A stretch of DNA of 64,000 bases from Bettongia penicillata ogilbyi (Eukaryota > Chordata > Mammalia > Diprotodontia > Potoroidae): NCBI GenBank assembly GCA_023548195.1, contig JAJHZJ010000696.1, positions 709,070 to 773,069 on the forward strand. The letters run 5' to 3'. The notes under the pieces were generated by a model that was not told where the DNA came from, searched no databases, and saw only the letters and a program-made list of their open reading frames with translations. This document shows, one piece after another, positions 1-10,440 of the stretch (its first letter is position 1; each line of letters begins with the position of its first letter). Position numbers and translations under genes: made by a program.

Positions 1-113
1 GCCCCAAGGAGGAGAAGGGATAAGTGAAGGGGAAAGGGAGCAGAGAGAAAAACAAACCCACTGTCCCAACCTGAAAGTCGAGACAATCCCAAGGTTGAGT
101 CCACCTCCCCTCA
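1..113 (-). other. SPRY1: SPRY1 3' UTR (start of it)
   Basis: This sequence lies directly downstream of the SPRY1 stop codon on the minus strand. No polyadenylation signal is visible, so the 3' UTR runs off the left edge of the window. The stop is TGA followed at once by a second in-frame TGA (111-113). Confidence 0.8.
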
Positions 114-1073
114 TCATGAGGGTTTGCCCTGAGCCCTAGAGGGGCAGCTCTCCAGCTTACAATAGACAGTGTTGGAGTTCTTACATCGGCAGCCCGGCCG
201 TGTGATCCGGTCATAACAGCCCCGGCAGAGCTTCAAGCAGCCCTCAGCCGGGGGGTAACACAGTAAACAAGGCAGGAACAGGGCCATGGTCCCCATGCAC
301 AGATAGCGTGAGCAGCAATGGGGCTGGGAACAAGAGCAGGGGTGGTCTGCATAGGAGTCCCCCTCGTCATCATTGGAGCAATGATAGAAGAGACCCTTGA
401 CCAGGCACATGCAGGTGCTGTATTCCACCATGCTCTCGGCAGAGCACAGGCACTGACGGTCACAGGCCAGGCAGGAAGGCAGGGCCCTGGGCGCTGTACA
501 CTCTTCACACTTACATTTCCCACACCGTTCACAGATGAACTTGTGCTGTGTCGAAGGTTCTTCTTTCAAGGAAACTTTCAGGTCCTCTGTGACAGAGGAG
601 GCCCGTTTAGGCTGGGTCCGGATGGCCCTTTCCACCTGCCGGCCAGGACCTAGCCGGGATGGAGGGGATCTTCCCAGCAGGCCCTGCTCTGAGGACACAC
701 TGCTGTTGCTGCCTGAACTGGCTGCACTCCCTGTACTGGTGGACCTGCTCAGTACAGGAACCCTGGAGTTAGTGGGTAACCCCATGTGGCTGGGGGGTTG
801 GTGCTCAGAATTGTTATTCATGTTAAGGGGTATGATTTCATGAGTCCTCTCATGTTTCTCTGGTCTGGGCACTAGCCTGGGGCCAGGCTTTTTGAGCACT
901 GATGGCCCTTCAGTGTACTCATTGTTGCCTCTGATGGCCTTGATCTGGTCCAGCGACAAGATAGTGGTGGTTGGGCTCTCCCTCTCGTGGTCCAACCTTG
1001 GCCGGCCATCTAGGGAAGGCTGCTGGATCACCACAAATGACCCACCACTTCCATGTGGATTTGGAGGATCCAT
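114..1073 (-). CDS. SPRY1: Sprouty homolog 1 (RTK/ERK signalling antagonist)
   Basis: The ORF encodes 319 residues, the usual SPRY1 length, and the whole coding region is one exon as in other Sprouty genes. Near the N-terminus, NEYTEGP places the conserved tyrosine at residue 53; in the family this is phosphorylated after growth-factor stimulation and bound by CBL and other SH2/TKB domains. A serine-rich motif (SRSTSTGSAASSGSNSS) lies at about 109-125. The C-terminal cysteine-rich Sprouty/translocation domain runs from about 181 (CERCGKCKCEECTAPR) to about 310, and all its Cys clusters appear intact. Sprouty1 acts at the plasma membrane and in the cytoplasm to dampen FGF, VEGF and GDNF/RET signalling to RAS-ERK. 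The start MDPPNPHGSG matches the family N-terminus and lies 55 bases downstream of a good splice acceptor. SPRY2 and SPRY4 fit less well because the N-terminal 60 residues are SPRY1-like. No break or missing key residue was seen. Confidence 0.97.
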   Translation of the reverse strand: MDPPNPHGSGGSFVVIQQPSLDGRPRLDHERESPTTTILSLDQIKAIRGNNEYTEGPSVLKKPGPRLVPRPEKHERTHEIIPLNMNNNSEHQPPSHMGLPTNSRVPVLSRSTSTGSAASSGSNSSVSSEQGLLGRSPPSRLGPGRQVERAIRTQPKRASSVTEDLKVSLKEEPSTQHKFICERCGKCKCEECTAPRALPSCLACDRQCLCSAESMVEYSTCMCLVKGLFYHCSNDDEGDSYADHPCSCSQPHCCSRYLCMGTMALFLPCLLCYPPAEGCLKLCRGCYDRITRPGCRCKNSNTVYCKLESCPSRAQGKPS

Positions 1074-1128
1074 GAGGAGTGAGCTGGACTTCTGGCATTC
1101 ACTGGAAACCTGGCATGCATCTGAAATC
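1074..1128 (-). other. SPRY1: SPRY1 5' UTR part of coding exon with splice acceptor
   Basis: On the minus strand a long pyrimidine tract (complement of about 1131-1160) ends in CTCCTTTTAG, whose AG is the complement of 1129-1130. This would start the coding exon at 1128. A second AG (TTTCAG, complement of 1121-1122) lies 8 bases further in, so the exact acceptor is uncertain. Sprouty genes typically have non-coding 5' exons spliced to one coding exon, which this arrangement matches. Confidence 0.7.
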
Positions 1129-4100
1129 CTAAAAGGAGATCAAGGGTGAAAAGGAGGGAAAAAGGAGCAAAAATAAATTACAGGAAACATTTTGAGGGGG
1201 AAAGATCCTGACAAGTCCCCTGTTGATTGAACCACCTGGCAGTGTTCTCCTGTAGCAGGGGTCCTGGCCACAGGCCAACTTCAGGAGAGTCTGGGCACAA
1301 CATCACAGCGGAGGCAAGGAGGCAGGAGCCCCTACACCATCAAAAACTTGACTTCTGTTCCACTTTTGAAGGAGAAGGGAAGCAATCCCAGTGTAACTCT
1401 TTGCAGGTCGGAGATACTAGAACAGGAAGATTTAAAGGGAGAAGACAAATGCAGGGTGTCCCAAAACTCTTCATACCATTTTAAGTTATTGGAGTTTAAA
1501 ATTTCACTAAGACTTTTGGGACACCCTGTATATTGAATGACCCTGTCTGCATCAAGGATAAGATTTTATACTTGGACATTGAGATTTTTGTAATGTTGCT
1601 TAGTTTTGCTTTTTTTGGAGTACTTGAATTCATGACTTCAAGAAAATGCACATGAAACGGAATTCAATGATTGTGACCATGGATATCTCCCTCTGTTGAT
1701 GGAGCCCACACCTTTCCCTTCTGGGCAACTCTTCCCCTGGTCCCTGGAGTACTTAAAATGAATACATTTCATCATAGAGCCCCAGAAAAGGTCCCAAACT
1801 AAAAAGACATCATTCAGGAACCAGAGGACATTTTGCAGTGGAACACCTCCTGATGATGAAATTAATCAGCCAGATGCAAAGCGTGGCATAGTTCTCTCAA
1901 AATAATCCAGGGCATAATTCTATAAAAGTCAGCTCAGTTCCTTTGCAATCAAGCCTTTCTTGGGTAAGGACCTTTTGAAAAGCACAAATATAAGTCTTTG
2001 AGATGGGATGCTGTTTGAATAAAAAACAAATGCTTGGAAAGGCCTTCAAGTTATCCTGGAAAACTCCTGCCTGTTTCCTTTATTTCTATGTTTCTAAACA
2101 TAGAAAAATAATAAGGGACAGGCACCTTGAGGTTCCAATCTCAGGTTGCCCACTCAGAACCACAGAAGGAAGAAAACAAGCACCCTGCCATCCCTGGGGG
2201 ACAACCAAACATTTGCTCTCCAATCCTTGGCAAAAGAATTCTAATTTATAATTTGTTTGGCACATGAGTCCTCAGAATCCACTCCATTTCCTTTTGCAGA
2301 TCAGTGTGAAACTCTTTGGAAAGAAATTCATCATCCCCACGGATACCACTAACCTTCTCCCAATTCCAGGAGGGGTCAGGGGCGGAGCAGAGGAGAAAGA
2401 CACTAGGCAGGGAGCCAGGGTCACAGGAGAAGGGAATGAAGCTTAAGGAGACACTCTGAAGGAAAGGCGTAACAGGAAGTGTATTTGAGTTATTACTAAA
2501 TGTCCATGAGAGTAAATGTCACATTAACTCACTGGAACTCTCCTACACTCATTCTCCTGACTAAATTCAAGGCCTCCGATGGGCCAAGCTTTCCCCACCC
2601 CCTTAAAATAACTTCTCTGCACACATGGAGGACAGATTCATAACCTGCTGCATTTTAGCTCTAGAGTCCTTAAGGGCCATTTAAAAATATTTCAAGTTAC
2701 TCCCTACACTATACACTCTTTCCAGAAGACTTTGCAAATACAAAGGAGCCAAAATAAGAAGTTGGAAAAATGAGAAAGAAAACAAGGGAATTGAAATTAG
2801 GTGGAGGAGAAGGTAAGTCCCAGTATTTCACTGCTTTATCAAGGTACCACAAGTCACCTTAAATCCTATTTTTAAAAGGCCATCTGCTTATGGAGACAAA
2901 CCAAATGTCTAGATTCCCAAAAAAGGTCAGCACACAAAAAGGACTCTATGAATCTGTGGGTCCGACAATTTTCAAGCAATGAGTGAGTGAGCCCTCTCCC
3001 TTTCCTGATGATTTCCCAGGGGGAAAAAAGAGGAATAAAATCTTTGGACAATTCTGGCCTATGGGAGGTGGGGGGGCCCTCTGGATTTTCCAGGATAATT
3101 TTAATACCATTCCAGCAGGACTTCCTGCCAGTACCAGTCAAACTACAGAGGCAAGCAAAGTGGTTCTTGAAAGATTTTTTTTTTCTTTTTCAGGCAGATA
3201 TTTGAAAGCCTGTGTGATGGTGTGCTCCAAAAGCAAGCCCAGGGACACAGATTCCGAGACTTCTTGGGGTTTCATTTGCAAAAGGCTGACTGGATGCCAG
3301 GAAAGGGGAATGAGTGCAGGCATCACCTGGGACTGGGGGTTGCAAAGGATCGCAGCAGCACGGAGAGGGGACTGGAGAAGGGAGCCCGGCACCTTCTGTG
3401 TGCACGGCTGGGACAAGACAGGAGATATGCAGAAAGGCACGAAGAGGAAAGAGTTATGAATGAAATGCAGTTTTCTCTCTTTTGCAAAGGAGAGGAGGCA
3501 TTGCCTCAGTCAGGCTGGCGTGCCAGTTCTTAAAGCGGCCGCACCTTCCTCCACCCTTCTCTTCCCACTTCAACAAGTACAGCCCTAGTAAATGAAAGGG
3601 GGGCGGCCAGGGTGGCGGGGGGAGGTTCCAGACTGCAGCTTGGGTGCAGATCTTATTACTGCCGTGCGCTGTGCTGGGGGAGGCTGCGCCGGGCTCGCTC
3701 CATACATGCACAAATACATGCGCACACACGCACACATGTAGGCCCCAGGCACCCACACGGGCACCCACACGCTCCTTTCACCTCTCTCCTCTTTCTCAGA
3801 TGGCAAAGACAATCTCCTCTCGAAGGAGGGCTCCCTCTTAAGGGTCCCTAGCAGGATAATCTGCCAGGCAGAAGACAAAACAGACCAAGTCCACTCCGCA
3901 GCCCATCCCCCACCCTCAAGCTTACGGACACATCCGACCCCCAGCAAGCAAAACCGAACCATGCTCTCCAAAACTAAGGGAGAGAATGGCCAGAGAGAAG
4001 ATAGTGGGACTCGGAGAGGCTGGAATGAGGATGCCAGGCAGGAGCACAGTGCAGTCATCCCATTTCCTTCTGGGAGACAGACTTAGGACCTTTTCCATCT

Positions 4101-4440
4101 CCTCTGGCAGAGGCTGGGGGCAAGGTGGCAGCCCTTTCAGATCCTGGACAGCTAAGAAGATCTTTAGGAATGATCTATCCCAACCCACTCATTTGGGAGA
4201 GAAGGAAACTAGTCCGTTCACTTTGGGGCTGAGCCGCTTTTCCCGGGCGCCCCTAGCCCGAGACCGCTCCTTTCCTCCCCTTCCCACCCCTTCCCTCCAC
4301 ACTAGAAACCGAGCTGTTTGCTGTCCAGCAATCTTCCTCCCGCCCCCGCCTCGTTCCTAGGGCTGGGAACCCAAAGCTGAAAGTCAAGGTGAGGTGGCCC
4401 GTCACCTGAGCAGGTGCCAAGGCTAGGCTACCGGACTTAC
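1129..4440 (-). other. SPRY1: SPRY1 5' intron
   Basis: The inferred intron runs from the GTAAGT donor (complement of 4435-4440) to the CTCCTTTTAG acceptor (complement of 1129-1138), with GT-AG ends. Apart from a palindromic mariner MITE at 1452-1528 it is notably free of SINEs and LINEs compared with the region beyond 7 kb. Short ORFs inside it have no recognisable homology. I see no other gene in it. Low repeat density next to a developmental gene fits intronic regulatory sequence, but that is inference. Confidence 0.65.
1452..1528. mobile_element. Palindromic mariner-type MITE, about 77 bp
   Basis: The left end CAGGGTGTCCCAAAA and right end TTTTGGGACACCCTG are perfect 15-bp inverted repeats. 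The interior (ccattttaagttat / agtttaaaatttcac) continues the imperfect palindrome. A TA follows the right end and a TG precedes the left end, fitting a decayed TA target-site duplication as made by Tc1/mariner transposases. The size and palindromic form resemble MADE1, an 80-bp mariner MITE, but the terminal sequence is different. It has no coding capacity. Confidence 0.8.
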
Positions 4441-4441
4441 C
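4435..4441 (-). other. SPRY1: Splice donor of a SPRY1 non-coding first exon
   Basis: The minus strand reads CCTCGAGG|GTAAGTCCGG: a full consensus GTAAGT donor, with the exon's last base at 4441. It lies within the CpG island in the right orientation and at a plausible distance from the coding-exon acceptor at 1128. The 5' end of this exon is unknown. Confidence 0.65.
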
Positions 4442-5760
4442 CTCGAGGCCGGGAGTGAGCTGCACCTGTTGGGGGAGCCCCCCACCCCCGAACATGCACA
4501 GTTTTCTCTCTACACGTGTGAGCCCTCCTCTCCAAATCATCAAGAGAAAGCATCTGGGTTTAAATGCGCTCAGGTGCACCTTGAATTCTCCACCCCACCC
4601 CTGTCGCGCTGAAAGCGGTCCCCCCAGAAGCCCACCTACCGATTTCCGAGCTGTCACCAAGGGCGAATTCGTCCAAGTCCGCTCCACGTAAGACCCACTG
4701 CGCGTCCAAGCGCCCGCGCGGAGCATTAAACAGAGCTGCCAGGGCTTGGGGTCGGCATCCCCTCAAAGCCGAACTGAGGCGAGGCGAGGGTTAGCGAGCC
4801 CAAGGACTCCCCCTCCCTCCTCTTTCCGCCTCCTCCTCCTGCTGTGGCTGAGGGAGGGAGCCTTTCCCCGGCCCCCTTTTGGCTGCAGGAGAGAATTCTT
4901 GCTTGCAGTTCTCTGGAGGAGCCTAGCTCTCAGCCTCTCAGCAGTGAACACCCCCTTCCAAGGGGCTTCAGTCTAGCAAGGATTCCGCAGGTAGCTTGCT
5001 GCTCCGAGCTTTGCCAAGGGTCTCCCGAAAAAAAAGTTAGAGGGGGAAGAAAAAGAAAAAGAGGAGGGGAGAGGGGAAGGATTAGAACAAGAAGGTTCTC
5101 CCAATTGCAAGAACAAGATCCTTGGATCTAAAGGCAGTTCTGACGGCAAGGTTTCTCAGCCTTCAGATCTCCCCTGTTCAGATGCTGAGAATTCCCAAAT
5201 AGGGCGGGGTGGAGGGAGGAAAGAGCAGTCTTCAGTCCTGGATGCAGAGTGGATCTCAAAGCGGCGTTCCCAGTCAGTCCCAAAGATGCCAATAGGAACC
5301 GAACGCAGCTGGCTAGTCTGCAGGCAGGCAACGGAGGGGTCCAGCGAGGATACGACTGAGGCTCCTTTTGAAAAGTTCTCCAGAGTCTCGGTGGATTTCG
5401 CTTCGGGGAGTATTCTCTTCTCCCCACCTTTCTTTCGCCGGGAAGGGGTGGGATTCCGAATAACCCCAAGACGTCGCGGTGGCAGGGTGTCCTGTGGTGT
5501 GGAGTCTTTAGATCTCCTCTTCCCCAGGCTAGGATGCTGTCACGCTGCCTCCTTCACTCCACAGCGGCTCTTCTGGGGTGGGCACAACGTGCCAGCGCCT
5601 TAGCTCGTTGGGCTCAGTTCAGGCTCAAGAGCAGGCAGTGGGGCGCAGCTTCAGCTTGCTCGCTCGGCATTCCAGGTCCACGTTCTACTCTGCTGCGGAG
5701 AAGAGAGTGGCAAGGGAGAGCCCATTAAGTAAAATGTGTGGTTCTCCCGGCGGGTGGCTC

Positions 5761-5788
5761 GGGGCAGGGGCAGGGGCCGGGGCCGGGG
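5761..5788 (+). promoter_or_regulatory. G-quadruplex-prone G-run in SPRY1 promoter
   Basis: Five GGGG tracts occur in 28 bases, separated by CA, CA, CC and CC. This exceeds the usual four-tract, short-loop G-quadruplex rule. The G-rich strand is the template strand of SPRY1. The same bases also form overlapping GC-box-like sites for SP/KLF factors. Confidence 0.6.
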
Positions 5789-5870
5789 CTCCCTCTCCCG
5801 TTCCCTTGGCCCCCAGCTAGGCAGTCAGCCAGCCTGCCTGTCTACCATGTGCCTGCTGTTGCTCTCCGAG

Positions 5871-5880
5871 TGATTGACAG
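5871..5880 (+). promoter_or_regulatory. Perfect PBX-PREP/MEIS decamer (TGATTGACAG)
   Basis: The ten bases are an exact match to the known composite site bound by PBX with PREP/MEIS homeodomain proteins. The site lies inside the CpG island, upstream of the 4441 exon end on the SPRY1 strand. A given decamer is expected by chance well under once per 64 kb counting both strands, so this is suggestive but not proof of function. Confidence 0.5.
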
Positions 5881-6290
5881 CGGCCCCGTAGGCATGCATG
5901 TCAGCCAGCTCCCTCACTCGGGATCCAGCGCCCCCCGCGCCCCGCGCCCGATCCGACAACAGGGACCGCAAAGGGAGGTCCCGGGGACACTTCTCCAGCA
6001 CCCCACACACACACACACGCACACACACACACAGTGCGGGGGAAAGGGGTCCGCGCCCTGGAATTCATGCCCAGAGCCCGGGCAGACCTGGAGGCTCCCC
6101 CACACGCACGGCTCCGGCACCTCGCGGGGAGAGCGGAGGCTGGAAGTCCGTCCCGGCCGCTCCCACGCGGGAGGCTGGCGGGGAAGCGGGCGCGGAAAGC
6201 CAGCGCTGCCCTCCTCCGCCAAGGCCAACCCTTCTCACCCGTGTGATCCCCCTCCCCAGCAGCGCCCCGGGAAGCAGAGTGAGGAAACCG

Positions 6291-6298
6291 CTCCTACC
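6291..6298 (-). other. SPRY1: Possible second SPRY1 first-exon donor
   Basis: The minus strand reads GGCATTAG|GTAGGAG, an acceptable though weaker donor, with the exon's last base at 6298. It lies at the distal edge of the CpG island. It may mark an upstream alternative first exon, but nothing other than the motif and location supports it. Confidence 0.3.
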
Positions 6299-6717
6299 TA
6301 ATGCCAAGACTGGAAGTGCCTTTCCAGACACGCACCTTTGCAGTCTGGCCACTCCGGGAGCCGGGCTGGAACTGCGGCGCGCGCCCTGCCTGCCCGCCGG
6401 GCCGCCTGCGACCGCCCGCCTCGGAGAAGCCAGCCCCGCACGCCCCGAAGCCGCATTTCAGCGCTCAGCCTCCACCTCCACCTCCGAGCCGAGGCCCGCC
6501 TCCAATGATATCATGTGTCCATCACGGGAACTGCTCGAAAACCTGGAACAGGATTTCCTCTGACAGGCATTTCCTCCGTGGTGTTTACAGAAGTGGACGG
6601 GGTGCAGGCATGCACTTGCACGTTCGGTCTCCCGAGGCAAGCAGGCAGGCTGCCCTACTTGGAGCTCTTTCCCTGAGCGCCAGCCCAAGGGGGTCCGCAG
6701 AGTCTTTCGGGAGGGGG

Positions 6718-6822
6718 GAGGAAGAAAGAGAGACGGAAGGAGGGAGGGAGGAGAGAGACAGAGAGGGGGAAGGCAGGAGGAAGAGACAGAGACAAAGATA
6801 GAAAGACGAGACAGAGACAGGC
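6718..6822 (+). repeat. GA-rich low-complexity tract
   Basis: Imperfect purine-rich sequence (gaggaagaaagagagacgg, agggagggaggagagagac and similar) runs along the outer border of the CpG island. The translated Arg/Glu ORFs here are artefacts of this composition. Confidence 0.8.
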
Positions 6823-7014
6823 TTCCCTAAGCCAAGAAATTGCTTGGAAAGCATCAGAGCAAGTGAAAAGTTGCACATCCGAGTTATATACTAACTAGGC
6901 AGAGAAGTTTGTAGTTAATGTTCACACGCACACACACACAACACAAACACTTCCGATTACCTTCATACATTCTTTGTAAAGTCTTCTATGCACGTTGTCA
7001 TTAGCATGGCTTCA

Positions 7015-7110
7015 CCTCATTAGAATGTACACTTCTTGAGGCCAGGGACTTTTTCCACTTTCTTTTCCTCTGAGAAGTTTAGCATAGTGCTAAGCAAACA
7101 GTAAGCATTT
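7015..7110 (+). mobile_element. L2 LINE 3' tail fragment
   Basis: Matches the L2 3' end order: 'gaatgtacacttcttgaggc', 'cagggact', then 'tagcatagtgctaagcaaacag' and 'taagcatttaatgaatg'. It is short and diverged. Confidence 0.65.
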
Positions 7111-7344
7111 AATGAATGCGTGTAGACTGATGAAATGATTAAGTGATGTGCTCAAGAAATGGGATTTAAAACTAGGTCCCTTTATTTCGGGGCAAAGTTC
7201 ATTTTTAACAGAATTCAGCAGATGCCCAACTTCAGCGTTCTCTCCTAGGCACCACAAAGCTACCAGAGAGGTGTCGCACTGCATGTTTGGAGACTGGATA
7301 ACACCCGAAATGTGACCTCAGTGTTTTAGAAAAACCAGAATTCT

Positions 7345-7345
<1 letters not shown>

Positions 7346-7394
<49 letters not shown>
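7346..7394 (+). repeat. (AC)n microsatellite
   Basis: About 49 uninterrupted bases of AC dinucleotide. It is a long pure tract and so probably polymorphic. Confidence 0.97.
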
Positions 7395-7396
<2 letters not shown>

Positions 7397-8640
7397 TTGA
7401 TGTTTCAAAGGGCAGGTGCATCATAGAATTTCCTGAACTGAAAACAAATATATTGAGAAGCAAGCTCAAAGAAAAGTAATGGAAAACGTTGTGTCTGTCC
7501 TTTACTACGGATTTTGCAAGTTTTGGAAGACTAAATTTGTACTGTTTGTAGGAAATCTAACCCCAAAGCCCTGGATAGCCCATGGCATCTCATGGTCCTT
7601 AGTAATCTGTTACGAGTCACTGAAGGACCAAACAATTTTTTCTGCATGTATAAGTGAGATTGTTTTTTAATTTTCTGGTAACTTTAGACTTTAAAACCTT
7701 CAATACCCCCAATCAAACAGATTCTAGCCCCCTGAAAAGCACATATTGCCCTTGGGAAGATTAAGGTCTTAGTGTCACTGCTTCATCATTTTTTTTAAAA
7801 AAAGTAACATCTTAAAACTAAAAAAAGTATATTTAATAAAAGCAGACTTCCTCCCCCCTTTAAGAAGTGAAGAAAGCTTAGAATCAGGCCAAAAAAAGAC
7901 AATAAAAACACAAACAGTTATTAATTTATTATTAAAAGTCTTTCTATCTAAAGTCTGATTTGGAAATTTTTAGCTCAAAGAAATATTTTGTAGTTTTTTT
8001 CATCAACCTTTTTTATAAATTGTCTTATTTACCATCAACAAGTGATATTGATGATGGTGGTATTTATTCTTCTGGATTTCTAACAGTTTCTACTCTGGGA
8101 ACCATAGTTGGGACAGTTTTCAAATTACCCAGAGTAGGATAAAAATGTTCTCACTCCAAAAGAGAACAGAGTGAACATAATTCTGGGATGTGCCCAGGAT
8201 CTTTGCAATGTACAGTTCTGCTGCAGGATTCATATTTTGGTTAATCCCAACATGACGCCTTTAGGGAAGTTTTCTGATTTTGAATCAGTCTAATGTTTGG
8301 TGCCAGCATTTTCCTTTTGTTTACCAAAGAGATATTAATTTTTAGGCACTTTTGATTGAGCTGAAATTTATTACCAGGAGGACAAGAAATATTTCAGCCC
8401 ATCTCAGGATCTCATTTTGTTCTCCAGTAATGCCTACTCAGTGGATATCACAGTCATGGAAAGATGTGATCACTTCACCGATACTGCAAAGCCAGGAGAG
8501 GGAGCACTAAACATTTCTTTAAAAAAAAAAAAATTAGTTTCTCTGAATAAATTACAGATAAGTTTGGAAAATAAATGGAATGAATGATTTTTTCAAGAGA
8601 ACACATATATTTAAAAATTTACTTTTGCAGTAATGAATAG
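7395..8640. other. Low-copy stretch, nothing recognised
   Basis: AT-rich sequence with a poly-A run near 8521 and no ORF with homology. I recognised no interspersed repeat family. Such low-repeat stretches beside SPRY1 are candidates for conserved non-coding elements, but this cannot be judged from one sequence. Confidence 0.4.
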
Positions 8641-8649
8641 TGTTGATAG

Positions 8650-8860
8650 TGACTAGACCCATGATTTCACTGGATTATGAAAACTCCAATCAGAAAAATC
8701 CCTCTACAGATACTGGTGTTAAGAGAGTTACCTAGAGCACAGAGAAGTTAAGGGACTCATCTAGGATCACTCAGCTATTATCTGGCAAAGAAATATCTGA
8801 ACCCAGATATTTTTGGCATTGAGGTCAATATCCAATACACCAAGCTGCCTCTTAAAATAA
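8650..8860 (-). mobile_element. CORE-SINE/MIR-type SINE, antisense
   Basis: Contains 'gagagttacctagagcacag', 'agaagttaagggactcat', 'atcactcagctattatctgg' and 'ctgaacccagatat', the antisense order of the MIR/CORE-SINE box region. A related copy lies at about 56560-56735. Confidence 0.6.
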
Positions 8861-9334
8861 ATGAGACTTGTCATTCATTATCATTCATGAGTCATTCATT
8901 GTCACAGAAAATTGACTGTTATAGTGGGGAGAGTTTACTCATATAGTTTTCCATTCTTTGGTGTCAGATGTAAACATACATCTCTACAAAGTAATTTTTT
9001 GTTTGTTTTGTTGATGATGCTTTTTGATTTTCTTTTTTTAGCACCACAATCATTTCCTAATATACCACACTTCCCCTAGCTTCCATTCCCATAAAATTTC
9101 CTCCTGGAACAAATATATGTAACCTGTGGTCCAGCACCATGAACTCTGGTTTTATACAGGTTGATAGTGGCAGTCTATGGTTAGTCTTTCTTCAGAAAAC
9201 TAATGAAAGATGGGTTGCTAGACAGGCAAAACTGCCATTCTGGGGAATCCCACAGGCATCCAGCTTTGCAGCAGTATTATAGTCCTTTCAGAATATAAAT
9301 CCTTTAAGATGATAAATAGGTACCATTCAATGAA

Positions 9335-9525
9335 TAATCCTACCCTGGAAGAATGCTTAGAAGTCAATGAGTCCAATCCCTTCATTTTACAGATGAAGAA
9401 AGTGAAGTTCGTAGAGATGAAAGGATTCACCCACAAGTCAAATAGGTAGTGAGTAAAATTCAAACTCAAGTCCTGCAAACCTCAAGTATAGTGCTTTTTC
9501 CATTGCACCATGTTGGTGCCAGCCA
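9335..9525 (-). mobile_element. MIR-superfamily SINE fragment
   Basis: Reads 'gagtccaatcccttcatttt', 'acagatgaagaaagtgaag' and 'caagtcaaataggtagtgag', ending 'tgctttttccattgcacca'. This is the standard antisense MIR-like layout. It is diverged. Confidence 0.55.
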
Positions 9526-9867
9526 TTGGAAAGAGATATATAGGCATCTGGCCTCACAGAACTGCTTTGACTGATTGAACTCCTGTGGAAAGGAAACACA
9601 CTTAATAGAGTGGCAACCCCAACTATTCAAATGACTCCTATTAATAATGGAGTCTGGATCCCTTCTTTCCTCATATTACAACCGTGGTTCCTTGCTGCTT
9701 TTCCCCTCAACTTTGGACATCCACAAAGAGGCTAGCTCTGTTCAGGAGTTCCTTTATCTCAATAAAAGGTTGAATTCCAAGATTCTCAAATTTGAGACTG
9801 CTAGAAAGGCAGGCAATTCCCAAGGCATTTGCTTCCCAAGGTCATTGCTAAAGAAACATTTAAGGGA

Positions 9868-10220
9868 TTTGGGCAGCTAGGCAGTGCACTGGATAGAGGG
9901 CTAGAGTCAGGAAGCCTCAAATGGCTATGTGACCTTGGGCAAGACATTTGAACCTCTGTTTGCCTCAGTTTTCTCACTTGTAAAATGGGGATGATAACAG
10001 CACCTACCTCCCTGTGTTGTTGTGAAGATTGAGATCATAACTGTAGAGTTTTCAGTACAGTGTCTGTCACTTGGTAAGTTAGCTATTACTATATATTAGC
10101 TATTAGTATTATTATCTCACAGTGTGGTTGTGAAGAAGAAATGAGCTAATAACTGTCCAGCACTTAGCACAGTGCCTGGCACAAAGTAAGCTCTACGTAC
10201 ATGTTAGTTATTATTATCAG
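9868..10220 (+). mobile_element. CORE-SINE (MIR/MON1-like), with adjacent second partial copy
   Basis: Head 'gggcagctaggcagtgcac', then 'tatgtgaccttgggcaagac', 'cctcagttttctcacttgta', 'aaaatggggatgataac' and a 'cctgtgttgttgtgaagatt' body. A second 3'-half copy (about 10115-10220) includes 'gcacttagcacagtgcctgg'. The tRNA-like head plus CORE layout is clear. Confidence 0.8.
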
Positions 10221-10257
10221 TATTACTATTAGTAGTCACCCTTCTTTAACTAGAAGT

Positions 10258-10440
10258 CTAGATTACAGGCCCAGGAACATTCAGGAAGTTACTTTGGCAT
10301 TAGAGAACTTAAGGTAACATGCTGGCTCTACCACTTTTTATTGTCATGAGTTACTTAGCTTTTCTTTGCCTCAGTTTTCTTATCTGTAAAATGAAATGAT
10401 TGAACTTGATGGTTTTTCAGTTCTAAATCTACGATCCTAC
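10258..10440 (+). mobile_element. MIR fragment
   Basis: Contains 'tgctggctctaccacttttt', 'gagttacttagcttttctt', 'gcctcagttttcttatctgt' and 'aaaatgaaatgattgaactt', in MIR order. Confidence 0.65.

Larger units (their letters stand above)
4200..6560 (-). promoter_or_regulatory. SPRY1: SPRY1 CpG-island promoter region
   Basis: GC content and CpG frequency rise sharply here (densest about 5700-6480) and drop back on both sides. The region contains GC boxes (e.g. gggcggggt at about 5202), a G-rich run at 5761, a PBX-MEIS motif at 5871 and two candidate splice donors on the minus strand (4435-4441 and 6291-6298), suggesting alternative first exons. SPRY1 in other mammals has several GC-rich promoters with non-coding first exons. 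Exact start sites cannot be read from sequence. ORFs of 60-220 codons here have no homology and reflect high GC, so they are not annotated. Confidence 0.75.

Noticed and set aside
233..843. Overlapping ORFs inside the SPRY1 coding exon
   Set aside because: They are shadow frames of the SPRY1 CDS.
5738..6801. Several overlapping ORFs of 100-220 codons in the CpG island
   Set aside because: High GC lowers stop frequency in all frames. No homology, and they conflict with the SPRY1 promoter and first-exon signals.
6884..6890. TATATAA on the minus strand beyond the CpG island, as a SPRY1 TATA box
   Set aside because: It lies outside the island in AT-richer sequence; SPRY1 promoters are GC-rich, and nothing else supports a start site there.
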